Shown here: positions 18,270-26,747 of the stretch, in pieces | Numbering within the stretch: position 1 is the stretch's first letter | Layout of the letters: each line of letters starts with the position of its first letter | DNA from: Gammaproteobacteria bacterium | GTDB taxonomy: Bacteria; Pseudomonadota; Gammaproteobacteria; S012-40 | Assembly: GCA_015487785.1 (NCBI GenBank) | Contig: WFPC01000009.1 | Coordinates: forward strand, 1-64,000 | Direction: 5' to 3' | Length of the DNA: 64,000 bases | The notes under the pieces: model-generated | Seen by the model: the letters and a program-made list of their open reading frames with translations, nothing else | Told to the model about the DNA's origin: nothing | Database searches by the model: none | Position numbers and translations under genes: made by a program

Positions 18270-19058
18270 ATGCACGACGAGCATACCCCCGACCTGGAGC
18301 CCATTGCCAAGATTCGCGGAGAGGAGATTACCCACCTGCCGCGGGATCTCTACATCCCACCTCAGGCACTGGAAGTTTTCCTGGAAACCTTCGAGGGGCC
18401 GTTGGATCTGTTGCTCTACCTGATCAAGAAACAGAACATCGACATTCTGGATATTCCCATCGCCGAAATTACCCGGCAATACATGGAATACGTGGAACTG
18501 ATGAAAGAATTACAACTGGAGCTGGCGGCGGAATACCTGGTGATGGCCGCCATGCTGGCGGAAATCAAGTCGCGCATGCTGTTGCCAAGACCCGTGGAGG
18601 AAGACGACGAACATGATCCCCGCGCCGAACTCATTCGCCGCCTGCAGGAATACGAGCGCTACAAGCAGGCGGCCGAGGATCTCGAGGCCTTGCCCCAGGT
18701 GGGGCGGGACATCTTCCCTGCTGAAGCGGTGGCGATACAGCGCGAACAGGCCAGAAGACAACCCGAGGTGAGCCTGGCGGAACTGCTGACGGCCCTCAAA
18801 CAGGTCATGCAACGGGCGGAAATGTACACCCACCATCAGATCAGGAAAGATGCCTTGTCGGTGCGCGCGCGCATGAGCGAGATCATGAGCCGCATCGACA
18901 GCTCCGGCTATAGGCGTTTCACCGAACTCTTTCCCCGTCACGAGGGACGCCAGGGGGTGGTGGTCACTTTTCTTGCTCTGTTGGAACTGGTCAAGGCCTC
19001 GCTGGTGGAACTCGTCCAGGCCGAGCCTTATGGCCCCATTCACGTCAAGGCTGTTTGA
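18270..19058 (+). CDS. scpA: Segregation and condensation protein A
   Basis: Kleisin subunit of the bacterial SMC-ScpAB complex that organises and segregates chromosomes. 262 residues. The N-terminal part has the hallmark FEGPLDLLLYLIKKQNIDILDIPIAEIT, followed by the coiled region and a C-terminal winged helix. SMC-ScpAB and MukBEF are usually alternatives, so this suggests a non-enteric lineage that uses SMC. Its stop overlaps the scpB start. Confidence 0.96.
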   Translation: MHDEHTPDLEPIAKIRGEEITHLPRDLYIPPQALEVFLETFEGPLDLLLYLIKKQNIDILDIPIAEITRQYMEYVELMKELQLELAAEYLVMAAMLAEIKSRMLLPRPVEEDDEHDPRAELIRRLQEYERYKQAAEDLEALPQVGRDIFPAEAVAIQREQARRQPEVSLAELLTALKQVMQRAEMYTHHQIRKDALSVRARMSEIMSRIDSSGYRRFTELFPRHEGRQGVVVTFLALLELVKASLVELVQAEPYGPIHVKAV

Positions 19059-19654
19059 TGCAACACGAAGAACGCCTCGTCATCGTCGAAGCCCTGTTGT
19101 TTGCCGCCGGCAAGCCCCTGAGCCTGGAACAGTTGGCCCGCCTGTTGCCGGATGTGGTGCAAGACAAGAGTCAATTACGTGCACTGCTGGAACAGTTGCA
19201 ACAGCGCTATGAGGGGCACGGCATCGAGCTGGTGGAAGTGGGCTCGGGTTACCGCTTCCAGGTACGTCAGCCCTACAGCCACTGGGTTGGGCGTCTGTGG
19301 GAGGAAAAACCCCCTCGCTATTCCCGGGCCACCCTGGAGACCCTGGCTCTGATCGCCTATCGTCAGCCCATCACCCGCGGCGAGATCGAAGAGATTCGCG
19401 GCGTTAGCGTGAGCAGCAATATCATCAAATCCCTGCAGGAACGGGAATGGATTCGCGTGGTGGGTCACCGCGATGTGCCGGGGCGGCCCGCCCTGTATGC
19501 CACTACACGGCAGTTTCTCGACTATTTCAATCTCAAGAGCCTGGAGCAACTGCCTCCGCTCAGCGAAATCCGTGACCTGGAAGATATCGCCCGGGAACTG
19601 GAGCAACACGAGGCCAGTGCGCCCGCCAGCCGGAGTGAGAGCGACACAGCATGA
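19058..19654 (+). CDS. scpB: Segregation and condensation protein B
   Basis: 198 residues with tandem winged-helix domains typical of ScpB ([49 protein letters not shown]). It binds ScpA in the SMC complex. The ATG at 19058 overlaps the scpA TGA by one base, so translation is coupled. The end overlaps rluB by 4 nt (ATGA). Confidence 0.96.
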   Translation: MQHEERLVIVEALLFAAGKPLSLEQLARLLPDVVQDKSQLRALLEQLQQRYEGHGIELVEVGSGYRFQVRQPYSHWVGRLWEEKPPRYSRATLETLALIAYRQPITRGEIEEIRGVSVSSNIIKSLQEREWIRVVGHRDVPGRPALYATTRQFLDYFNLKSLEQLPPLSEIRDLEDIARELEQHEASAPASRSESDTA

Positions 19655-20430
19655 CGCATGGCAAAAACCGGCCCCGGCGCCAGGGCGAAAAGCCTCTCTG
19701 CAACGAGGGTGAGCGGCTGCAAAAAGTGCTTGCCCGCGCGGGTTATGGTTCCCGTCGCCAGATCGAGAGCCTGATCGAACAGGGCCGCATCCAGCTCAAC
19801 CGGCGAACCGCCCGTCTGGGTGATCGTGTCAGGCCCGGCGATCGCGTCAAGGTCAGCGGCAAACTGGTGCCCGCCAGCCGCCTGCGCGGCAAGCAGACGC
19901 GGCTGCTCGCCTATCACAAGCCGGTGGGGGAAATCTGCACCCGCCGGGACCCGGAAAACCGCCCCACTGTGTTCGAGAATCTGCCCAGGCTGCGCGGCGG
20001 GCGCTGGATCGCCATCGGCCGCTTGGACATCAACACCTCCGGCCTGCTGCTGTTCACCACCGATGGTGAACTGGCCAACCGCCTGATGCATCCCAGCCAA
20101 CAGATCGAGCGTGAATATGCAGTGCGGGTGCGTGGTGAAGTGAACGAAGAGATCCTGGCGAACCTGCGCCAGGGCGTGCTGCTGGACGACGGACCGGCCC
20201 GTTTCGAGCGCATCGAGGACGCTGGCGGGGAGGGCAGCAATCACTGGTATCACGTCATCGTGTGCGAAGGACGCAACCGGGAGGTGCGCCGGCTGTGGGA
20301 ATCACAGGGGGTGACCGTCAGTCGCTTGATCCGGGTGCGTTTCGGAACCGTGACGCTGCCGCGAAACCTGCGTCCGGGCCAATGGCGGGAACTGGATCCG
20401 GATACGGTATTTATGAACGAACGACGGTGA
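19651..20430 (+). CDS. rluB: 23S rRNA pseudouridine synthase, RluB type
   Basis: 259 residues. An N-terminal S4 RNA-binding domain (about 23-70, [25 protein letters not shown]) is joined to a RsuA-family catalytic domain with the active-site aspartate in [14 protein letters not shown]. The family isomerises U2605 of 23S rRNA. It is the last gene of the M50-trpS-scpAB-rluB operon and starts within the scpB stop. Confidence 0.93.
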   Translation: MTHGKNRPRRQGEKPLCNEGERLQKVLARAGYGSRRQIESLIEQGRIQLNRRTARLGDRVRPGDRVKVSGKLVPASRLRGKQTRLLAYHKPVGEICTRRDPENRPTVFENLPRLRGGRWIAIGRLDINTSGLLLFTTDGELANRLMHPSQQIEREYAVRVRGEVNEEILANLRQGVLLDDGPARFERIEDAGGEGSNHWYHVIVCEGRNREVRRLWESQGVTVSRLIRVRFGTVTLPRNLRPGQWRELDPDTVFMNERR

Positions 20431-20452
20431 GGGCACGGCGCCCTCACCGTCG
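20422..20452. terminator. Strong hairpin between convergent rluB and PEP-CTERM genes
   Basis: CGACGGTGAGGGC (20422-20434) pairs perfectly with GCCCTCACCGTCG (20440-20452) over a 5-nt loop. It overlaps the rluB stop and has no T-run on either side, so termination would be inefficient or factor-assisted. Confidence 0.6.
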
Positions 20453-20465
20453 TCGAGATCATGCT

Positions 20466-21377
20466 TCAGCGCCGTTGGAGACGCCAGCCCGCCAGTCCGG
20501 CGGCCAGCAGGGCCAGGGTGCCCGGCAGGGGCAGGGGGGTGCCGGGAGGTGGTGTATTGGGGTTTTCGTTGGAGAAAGTGCCCGCCTGGATGAATACCGC
20601 GGAATCCAGCAAACCATCGGAATTGTCGGCGATGGCGAACTTCATGCTGTGCGGCCCTGGCGCCAGGCCCGTGAGCGAGGCGGTGATCACGGTGGTCAGG
20701 CCATCGAAGCTCAGGTCCACCATGGCATTGGCCAGTCCGCTGGTATTTGCGACATTGTTGACATAATAGCCGCTGTTCGTGCTGTTGTTGATGCTGTTGA
20801 CGCTGATGATGTCGGTGGTGCCGGGTACCAGGGCGATGTTGGCGCCATCGACGAAGAAACCGAAGACATCGTTGAAGGCCGAACCAATGAAATCGATGTA
20901 TTCCTCGGAAGCGAACACGAAATTGAAGAACAGGTCGCCCCCCACAGAACCGTCACCGAAAATAAAGTCGAACTCCAGCACGGCGGCATCCTGCGTCGAG
21001 GACGGAGTGACGATGGCATCCAGGTCTGCATCACCGGCAGTGCCTAGCGGCGTACTGACATCGTCGTCTCCAGAAACAGAGTCCCCCACGGCTTCTGGCC
21101 CCGAGGTGTTGGGGCCGGGAATCTGGTTAATATCGCCCGTGCTCAGGACGATCCCCTCGTCGAAGGCCAGGCCCGAGGCTATGCCATTGGTGAAAGTGCC
21201 CGATTGGTTGGGCTCGCCGATATAGTTCAGAGTACCGGGCACGATACTGATGCCGGAGCCAAGGATATTGCCGGCCAGCACATTGGCATCGGTCGTGGGA
21301 CTGATGACGATGGCCTTGGCCGGGGCGGTGCTGAAGAGCGCCAGCAGCGCCATGACGGAAAGGCTTGATTTCTTCAT
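20466..21377 (-). CDS. PEP-CTERM protein with choice-of-anchor L domain
   Basis: 303 residues. A signal peptide (MKKSSLSVMALLALFSTAPAKA) leads an acidic secreted domain of the choice-of-anchor L type (DEGIVLSTGDI; FVFASEEYIDFIGSAFNDVFGFFVDG). The C-terminus has the exosortase sorting signal: PLPGT, a hydrophobic segment (LALLAAGLAGW), then RLQRR. Exosortase would process the protein at the membrane, linking it to exopolysaccharide or floc/biofilm matrix. The ATG at 21377 has AGGAGT 5-6 nt upstream. A sigma-54-type promoter precedes it. No exosortase gene is in this window. Confidence 0.9.
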   Translation of the reverse strand: MKKSSLSVMALLALFSTAPAKAIVISPTTDANVLAGNILGSGISIVPGTLNYIGEPNQSGTFTNGIASGLAFDEGIVLSTGDINQIPGPNTSGPEAVGDSVSGDDDVSTPLGTAGDADLDAIVTPSSTQDAAVLEFDFIFGDGSVGGDLFFNFVFASEEYIDFIGSAFNDVFGFFVDGANIALVPGTTDIISVNSINNSTNSGYYVNNVANTSGLANAMVDLSFDGLTTVITASLTGLAPGPHSMKFAIADNSDGLLDSAVFIQAGTFSNENPNTPPPGTPLPLPGTLALLAAGLAGWRLQRR

Positions 21378-21450
21378 GATGTACTCCTTCATCTACAACA
21401 ACATGAAAGGCAAACGAACAGTCAAATTTGATATTTCACATACACCAAAT

Positions 21451-21467
21451 AGCAAAATGCGAGCCAA
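21451..21467 (-). promoter_or_regulatory. Sigma-54 (-24/-12) promoter for the PEP-CTERM gene
   Basis: Minus strand TTGGCTCGCATTTTGCT matches the known consensus TTGGCACG-N4-TTGC at all fixed positions except one (T for A), with the GG and GC doublets at the required distance. It gives a leader of about 60 nt. RpoN plus the regulator PrsR is known to control PEP-CTERM genes in floc-forming bacteria. Confidence 0.7.
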
Positions 21468-21670
21468 TGCATAACATACTGATTATAAATATATTTTTCA
21501 TTATTTTCTTGGGCGTGTGTTAAAAATAACGACACTGTATGGCCTGCCCGGCGGGATTTGCGCGGTTTTCTGTTTCGGAGAACAAAGACTCCGTGCTTGC
21601 ATAACCGATTAAGCGTTTCAAGCCCTGTCTTCAAGAAAAGCTTTGTAAAAAAAACCGACAGGTTCGCATC

Positions 21671-21703
21671 CGGTTTGTGTTGGAAAGCCCGTCGGTTTGT
21701 GTT
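21671..21703. repeat. Direct repeat CGGTTTGTGTT x2 upstream of the P-type ATPase gene
   Basis: Exact 11-bp copies at 21671-21681 and 21693-21703, 22 bp apart start to start (two helical turns), 42 nt before the ATPase ATG. Possibly a regulator site. The rest of 21378-21744 is AT-rich and holds the sigma-54 site, a small inverted repeat CGGAG-N8-CTCCG (21576-21593) and no convincing gene. Confidence 0.4.
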
Positions 21704-21744
21704 TGACTACCGCCTAGAACTCCGACGTGACAGGGGTGATTTCC

Positions 21745-24465
21745 ATGGGCGAGTCAAGAGCCCCTGAACAGGTACCAGGCCCGGCCTACCATGCCATGAC
21801 ACAAGCCGAGGTGTTGCGCAGCCTGCGTGCCAGTCCCCATGGCCTGGATCATGCCGAGGCGGCGGCCCGCTTGCAGCGCCATGGTCGCAACCGACTTCCC
21901 CGCGCCCAACCCGCTCACCTCTATCAGGTGTTTGCCAGACAGTTTGCCAGCCCCCTGATCTATGTGCTGCTCATCGCCGCTGCCATATCCCTGTTGATCG
22001 GCGAAATGTCCGACGCCGGTTTCATTGCCGCGGTGTTGCTGCTCAATGCCCTCATCGGCACCGGCCAGGAATATTCTGCCCAGCGGGCCGCCGATGCCCT
22101 GCAGCGCTTGGGTCATACCTGGGCCAGGGTCTTACGTGAGGGCGACAGTCATCTTCTCGATGCCGAAGAACTGGTGCCGGGAGACATTGTGCTGCTGGAA
22201 TCGGGCAACCGGGTACCCGCCGATATCCGCCTGCTCAACAGCTACGATCTGGAGGTGGACGAATCCCTGCTCACTGGTGAATCCGAAACAGTATTGAAAC
22301 AGGCCGACGCCCGGGTACCCGTCGATGCCGTGTTGGCGGAACGCGCCAACATGCTTTATGCCGGCACCCTGGTCAATCGCGGGCGAGGGCAGGGCGTGGT
22401 GACGGCCACGGGCCTGGCCACCGAATTGGGTGGAATCGCTTCAACGGTATTGACACAGCAACCCAGCCAGCCACCGCTGGTGGTGCGCATGGAACGCTTC
22501 ACGCACAATATCGCTCTGCTGGTGGGAATAGCCGCCCTGTTGCTCGCTGCTGTGGCTTTGTGGCGGGGAATGCCACTGCAGGAAATCTTTCTGCTCGCGG
22601 TAGCCCTGGCCGTATCGGTCATCCCCGAAGGCTTGCCGGTGGCTCTGACCGTGGCCCTGGCCATTGGCATGCGACGCATGGCCCGGCGGCAGGTCATCGT
22701 GCGCCGCCTGGTGGCGGTGGAGGCCTTGGGCTCTTGCACCTATGTCGCCACCGACAAGACCGGCACTCTCACCGTCAACCAGTTGAGCTGTCGCCGCATC
22801 GTCGTCGCCGGTAGCACGCCCTGGGAGGTTACCGGCGGGACCCTGGAGCCCAAGGGAAGTATTGTTGGTGAACAGGGCAGTCTGGCTCCCCAGGCACAAG
22901 AGCTACTGGAGCGGTTATGCCTGGCAGCGGTATTGACCAACGAAGCCTTCCTGGATCAACGTGGCTCACAATGGCTCGCCCGGGGCGATGCGGTGGACGT
23001 GGCTCTGTTGGTGATGGCGCATAAGGCCGGCAGGGTGCAGGCCGAGATCCTTGGCCGTTTCCCCCAGGTGGCGGCCATTCCCTTCGAGTCGGAACACCGC
23101 TTTTCCGCCAGTCTCAACCGAATGGACGATGGCTATCATGCCTTTGTCAAGGGCGCGCTGGAAAGCGTGCTGCCCATGTGCGAGCGCATGGCCGCGCCAG
23201 GCGGCAGCCGCCCACTGGATGGCGAAGAAGTGGAGCGCGAGGCGCTGGAGCTGGCACAACAAGGGTACCGGGTGATCGCCCTGGCGAGCGGCCCCATCGA
23301 CTGGCGCGAGGGAGAGATGTTTTCGCCCGAGCGTCTGCGAGGCTTGGAACTGCTGGGCCTGGTGGGCTTGATCGATCCCTTGCGCAAGGAAGCCAAGGCC
23401 GCCATTGCCCGTTGCCGCCAGGCCGGAATCCAGGTGGGCATGGTCACCGGCGATCACCCTGCCACGGCCCTGGCCATAGCCCGTGAGCTGGAACTGGTCT
23501 CGTCGCCTTCGGAGGTGGTCACCGGCAGCCAGTTGCACCAGGCCGCGGAGACGGGCCATCTGCCAGGCTTGGTGCAGCGGGCGAGGGTGTTCGCTCGCGT
23601 GGAACCCCGGCAAAAGCTCGCCATCGTGCGCAGTTTGCAGCGCAGCGGCCACTTCGTCGCCGTCAGTGGTGACGGCGCCAATGATGCGCCGGCGCTACGC
23701 GCGGCGGAAGTCGGTGTGGCCATGGGCAGATCGGGTACCGACGTGGCCAAGGAAAGCGCCGATATCATTGTCACCGACGACAACTTTGCTTCCATCGTCG
23801 CCGGCGTGGAAGAGGGCCGCATCGCCTACGCCAATATCCGCAAGGTGATCTTTCTCCTGATCTCCACCGGGGCGGCCGAGCTGGTGCTGTTCGTGCTGGC
23901 TCTGCTCAGTGGCCAGCCCTTGCCGCTGCTGGCCGTGCAATTATTGTGGCTCAACCTGGTCACCAACGGCATCCAGGACATTGCCCTGGCCTTCGAACCC
24001 GCCGAGGGCGACGAGCTGCGGCGTGCTCCCCGTTCGCCACGGGAGGCGATCTTCGACCGCCTGATGATCGAGCGCGTGTTGCTCTCGGCGCTGGTGATCG
24101 GCCTTACCGCCTTTGCCTTGTTCTCCAGCCTGTTGGCCGCCGGCCTGCCCCTCGATGCTGCACGCAACAGCACCTTGCTGCTCATGGTGTTGTTCGAGAA
24201 CGTGCACGTGTTCAATTGCCGCTCGGAAACCCGTTCCCTATTCCAGCTAGACTTCTGGAACAATCCGGTTTTGTTGTTTGGCACCCTGGTGGCGCAGCTC
24301 GTGCATATAGGTGCTCTCTATACACCGGGTCTCAATACGGTATTGCAGATACAACCCGTGGCCTTCTCCCACTGGTTGGATTTGCTGAGCCTAGCCCTTA
24401 TCTTGTTGTTCGTCATGGAGCTGCACAAGTGGCTGTGGAGGAAAACCAGAAGAAAAAGGAAATAG
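21745..24465 (+). CDS. P-type cation-transporting ATPase (P2 type)
   Basis: 906 residues, a complete P2-type pump. Landmarks: N-terminal cation ATPase domain (about 10-70), TGES actuator motif at 177-180, membrane-4 motif P-E-G-L-P at 294-298, phosphorylated D337 in DKTGT, hinge GDGANDAP with D643, and a six-helix C-terminal membrane part. The PEGLP motif and overall layout resemble Ca2+/Na+/Mg2+-type pumps rather than heavy-metal pumps (no CPC). The transported ion cannot be settled from sequence. The ATG at 21745 has AGGGGTGA upstream. The antiporter gene begins 3 nt after its stop. Confidence 0.93.
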   Translation: MGESRAPEQVPGPAYHAMTQAEVLRSLRASPHGLDHAEAAARLQRHGRNRLPRAQPAHLYQVFARQFASPLIYVLLIAAAISLLIGEMSDAGFIAAVLLLNALIGTGQEYSAQRAADALQRLGHTWARVLREGDSHLLDAEELVPGDIVLLESGNRVPADIRLLNSYDLEVDESLLTGESETVLKQADARVPVDAVLAERANMLYAGTLVNRGRGQGVVTATGLATELGGIASTVLTQQPSQPPLVVRMERFTHNIALLVGIAALLLAAVALWRGMPLQEIFLLAVALAVSVIPEGLPVALTVALAIGMRRMARRQVIVRRLVAVEALGSCTYVATDKTGTLTVNQLSCRRIVVAGSTPWEVTGGTLEPKGSIVGEQGSLAPQAQELLERLCLAAVLTNEAFLDQRGSQWLARGDAVDVALLVMAHKAGRVQAEILGRFPQVAAIPFESEHRFSASLNRMDDGYHAFVKGALESVLPMCERMAAPGGSRPLDGEEVEREALELAQQGYRVIALASGPIDWREGEMFSPERLRGLELLGLVGLIDPLRKEAKAAIARCRQAGIQVGMVTGDHPATALAIARELELVSSPSEVVTGSQLHQAAETGHLPGLVQRARVFARVEPRQKLAIVRSLQRSGHFVAVSGDGANDAPALRAAEVGVAMGRSGTDVAKESADIIVTDDNFASIVAGVEEGRIAYANIRKVIFLLISTGAAELVLFVLALLSGQPLPLLAVQLLWLNLVTNGIQDIALAFEPAEGDELRRAPRSPREAIFDRLMIERVLLSALVIGLTAFALFSSLLAAGLPLDAARNSTLLLMVLFENVHVFNCRSETRSLFQLDFWNNPVLLFGTLVAQLVHIGALYTPGLNTVLQIQPVAFSHWLDLLSLALILLFVMELHKWLWRKTRRKRK

Positions 24466-24468
24466 GGC

Positions 24469-25674
24469 ATGGATACCGCACATTTCTTTCTCTCTTTGCT
24501 GATCATCCTGCTGGGTGCGCGGCTATTCGCCGAGATCGCCGTGCGCCTCAAGGCACCGGCGGTCATCGGCGAGCTGATGGCGGGCATCGTGCTCGGCCCC
24601 AGCCTGCTGGGCTGGCTGGAGCCCGGCGAAATGCTCAAGCTGTTGGCCGAGATCGGTATTATCCTGTTGTTGTTCGAGGTGGGGCTGGAGACCGATGTGC
24701 GCCGCCTGGTCCGTGCGGGCAAGCAGGCGGTGACGGTTGCCTTGTCCGGTTTCGTTACCCCCTTCGTTCTCGGTTTCGGCCTGAGCTATTTCGTGTTCGA
24801 GCTGTCCCTGCTGGTTTCCCTGTTCATCGGTGGCACACTCACCGCAACCAGTATCGGAATCACCGTGCGGGTATTGGCCGATCTCAAGCGACAAAATGAG
24901 AAGGAAGGGCAGATCGTGCTCGGTGCGGCGGTGCTCGACGATGTACTCGGTGTCATCCTGCTGGCCCTGCTGTATGAGTTTTCCATGGGGGGCGGTATCA
25001 GCCTGATCAATGCCGGCAAGGTGTTCCTGTTCGTCAGCCTGTTTTTCCTGCTAGCGCCTCTTCTGGCCAAGCTGATGGCCTCAGTGATCCGGCATTTCGA
25101 CGGTGTCAGCGAATTACCGGGCCTGATCCCCACCAGCGTGGTGTCCCTGGTGCTGTTCTTCGCCTGGCTGGCCGACTTGATCGGGGCACCGGAATTACTT
25201 GGGGGCTTCGCCGCAGGTCTGGCCTTGTCACGGCGCTTCTTTTTGCCTTTTGCTGTCAGTTTGCGTACCGATGCCGCCTTTGCCCAACGCATCGAAGAGC
25301 AAATGCGACCCATCATACACTTGTTCACCCCGGTGTTTTTCGTCATGGTGGGCCTGTCGCTGAATTTTCGCGAGATCGACTGGTCCTCGCCGTTCATCTG
25401 GACCTTTTCCCTGAGTCTGTTGCTGGTGGCGGTGCTGGGCAAGCTGGCAGGTGCCTTTCTGATCCAGGAGAGCCTGCGCCTGCGGAGTATCATCGGCATG
25501 GCCATGGTTCCAAGGGGTGAGGTGGGCCTGATCTTTGCGGAGCTTGGTCGGGCCGGCGGCATCTTCGACAACGAAGTCTATGCAGCCATCGTCATCGTCA
25601 TCGCGTTGACCACGTTGTTGCCACCATTTGCAATAAAACTATTGTATCAGTTCCCTTTTTCTGGCAAACAGTGA
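24469..25674 (+). CDS. Cation:proton antiporter (CPA2/NapA-Kef family)
   Basis: 401 residues with about 12 membrane segments and no cytoplasmic RCK/TrkA domain at the C-terminus. The family stretches APAVIGELMAGIVLGPSLLG (segment 2) and the acidic pair in GAAVLDDVLGVILLALL (the D-D motif of the ion-binding site) are present, as is MVPRGEVGLIF near the end. It exchanges Na+ or K+ for H+ across the inner membrane. It is co-transcribed with the P-type ATPase, suggesting a joint ion-homeostasis job. Confidence 0.93.
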   Translation: MDTAHFFLSLLIILLGARLFAEIAVRLKAPAVIGELMAGIVLGPSLLGWLEPGEMLKLLAEIGIILLLFEVGLETDVRRLVRAGKQAVTVALSGFVTPFVLGFGLSYFVFELSLLVSLFIGGTLTATSIGITVRVLADLKRQNEKEGQIVLGAAVLDDVLGVILLALLYEFSMGGGISLINAGKVFLFVSLFFLLAPLLAKLMASVIRHFDGVSELPGLIPTSVVSLVLFFAWLADLIGAPELLGGFAAGLALSRRFFLPFAVSLRTDAAFAQRIEEQMRPIIHLFTPVFFVMVGLSLNFREIDWSSPFIWTFSLSLLLVAVLGKLAGAFLIQESLRLRSIIGMAMVPRGEVGLIFAELGRAGGIFDNEVYAAIVIVIALTTLLPPFAIKLLYQFPFSGKQ

Positions 25675-25781
25675 CATGGCATGAAGGTGTAAGGCATTGG
25701 TTTACCTGGAGGTTCCTCAGGCTCGGCCGAGGGGGAGAAGGGAGAGCATTTCGAGTCGGGTGGCCTCGGGATGCAATTTAA

Positions 25782-25797
25782 CATAATATACATTATG
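25782..25797. repeat. Inverted repeat CATAAT-N4-ATTATG
   Basis: A 6-bp inverted repeat in the AT-rich patch between the convergent antiporter and small membrane protein genes. The 25675-25854 gap has no supportable gene and no clear terminator with a T-run. Confidence 0.35.
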
Positions 25798-25854
25798 AGA
25801 ACTATTTGACGGCCACCGAATCGCAATCTCAAGCGGCCGGGGTGTTCCCACCGC

Positions 25855-26610
25855 TCAGTACACCTTGCTGGCCAATTTTTTTCCCAATAACACGCTGACC
25901 AGGCTCAATCCCGCAAGCCCCAGGAGCCACCACGGAGATACACTGGCATAGACGAGACCGCTGCCACCGAGCAGGCCCAGAGTCAGGCCGGCGCCGACCC
26001 CCAGCACGCTGCCACTTGCTTGGCTCCTGTGGCGCAAGCCCCAGGCCACTGCCGCAGCCGCAGCGGCAATGGCCATGGCCAGTTGACCGAGCAAGGCCGA
26101 TGCCCCGGCAAACAGCAATCCCGAGCTGAGCGCTGCCAACAAAATAGTTACAAGGGCCGCATCGCGCGCCCGCCACTGGGCCATGGTCCCAAACAACGCG
26201 CCAACCAAGGCGGCATAGGCCAGGCTCAGGATGACCACGACGATTTCTGCAGGTGTTGCCAGATGGGGCAAGGCCGGCCAACTCACCCATAACATACTCC
26301 CTGCCCCCAATAGCCCCAACCCACGTTGACGTGTTTTTTCGTTTATATCGTAGAGTTCCAGTACGATGCCGAGCACGGCGCCCAGCACGGCCAACAGCAG
26401 TAGCTTGCGCGTGGCGGTGAGCGGCTCCAGGCCCAACCCCATGGTCAGAGCGGCCGTAACCAGTAGACCGCCCGTCACGGCCAGGCCGCTCCAGCCGCCG
26501 AAATCACGAAACAAGTAGGCCAGCAGCAAGCCCACCAGCAAGGGTGCCAACAGGGATTGCACGGCCGGTTCGTTGAAAAACGGTGCGAGGATTGCTTGGG
26601 CAGAAAACAT
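25855..26610 (-). CDS. Hypothetical polytopic membrane protein
   Basis: 251 residues, mostly hydrophobic, with about eight predicted membrane segments (for example VQSLLAPLLVGLLLAYLF near 18-35, LLLLAVLGAVLGIVLELY near 70-88, WWLLGLAGLSLVSVLLGKKL at the end). Alanine-, leucine- and glycine-rich. No catalytic motif seen and I do not recognise the family. It is transcribed leftward, divergent from the TolC gene. Confidence 0.7.
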   Translation of the reverse strand: MFSAQAILAPFFNEPAVQSLLAPLLVGLLLAYLFRDFGGWSGLAVTGGLLVTAALTMGLGLEPLTATRKLLLLAVLGAVLGIVLELYDINEKTRQRGLGLLGAGSMLWVSWPALPHLATPAEIVVVILSLAYAALVGALFGTMAQWRARDAALVTILLAALSSGLLFAGASALLGQLAMAIAAAAAAVAWGLRHRSQASGSVLGVGAGLTLGLLGGSGLVYASVSPWWLLGLAGLSLVSVLLGKKLASKVY

Positions 26611-26747
26611 CGCAGAATATCTGTTTATTAGTTTTTAATAATATGCTAAATTACTTTTATCGGTCGGTATTTCATATACTACGGTTTGTGCCGATTTATA
26701 CCCGGATAAATGCAATCTGACAATCAAATGCAAAATTGGAGAGCCGC

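Noticed and set aside
21620-21726. Possible riboswitch upstream of the P-type ATPase
   Set aside because: An AACCGAC/GTCGGTTT pairing is possible but encloses a long unstructured loop. No match to Mn2+ (yybP-ykoY) or Mg2+ riboswitch core motifs.
25647-25832. 61-codon frame in the gap between antiporter and small membrane protein
   Set aside because: It overlaps the end of the antiporter, has no Shine-Dalgarno and no family features.
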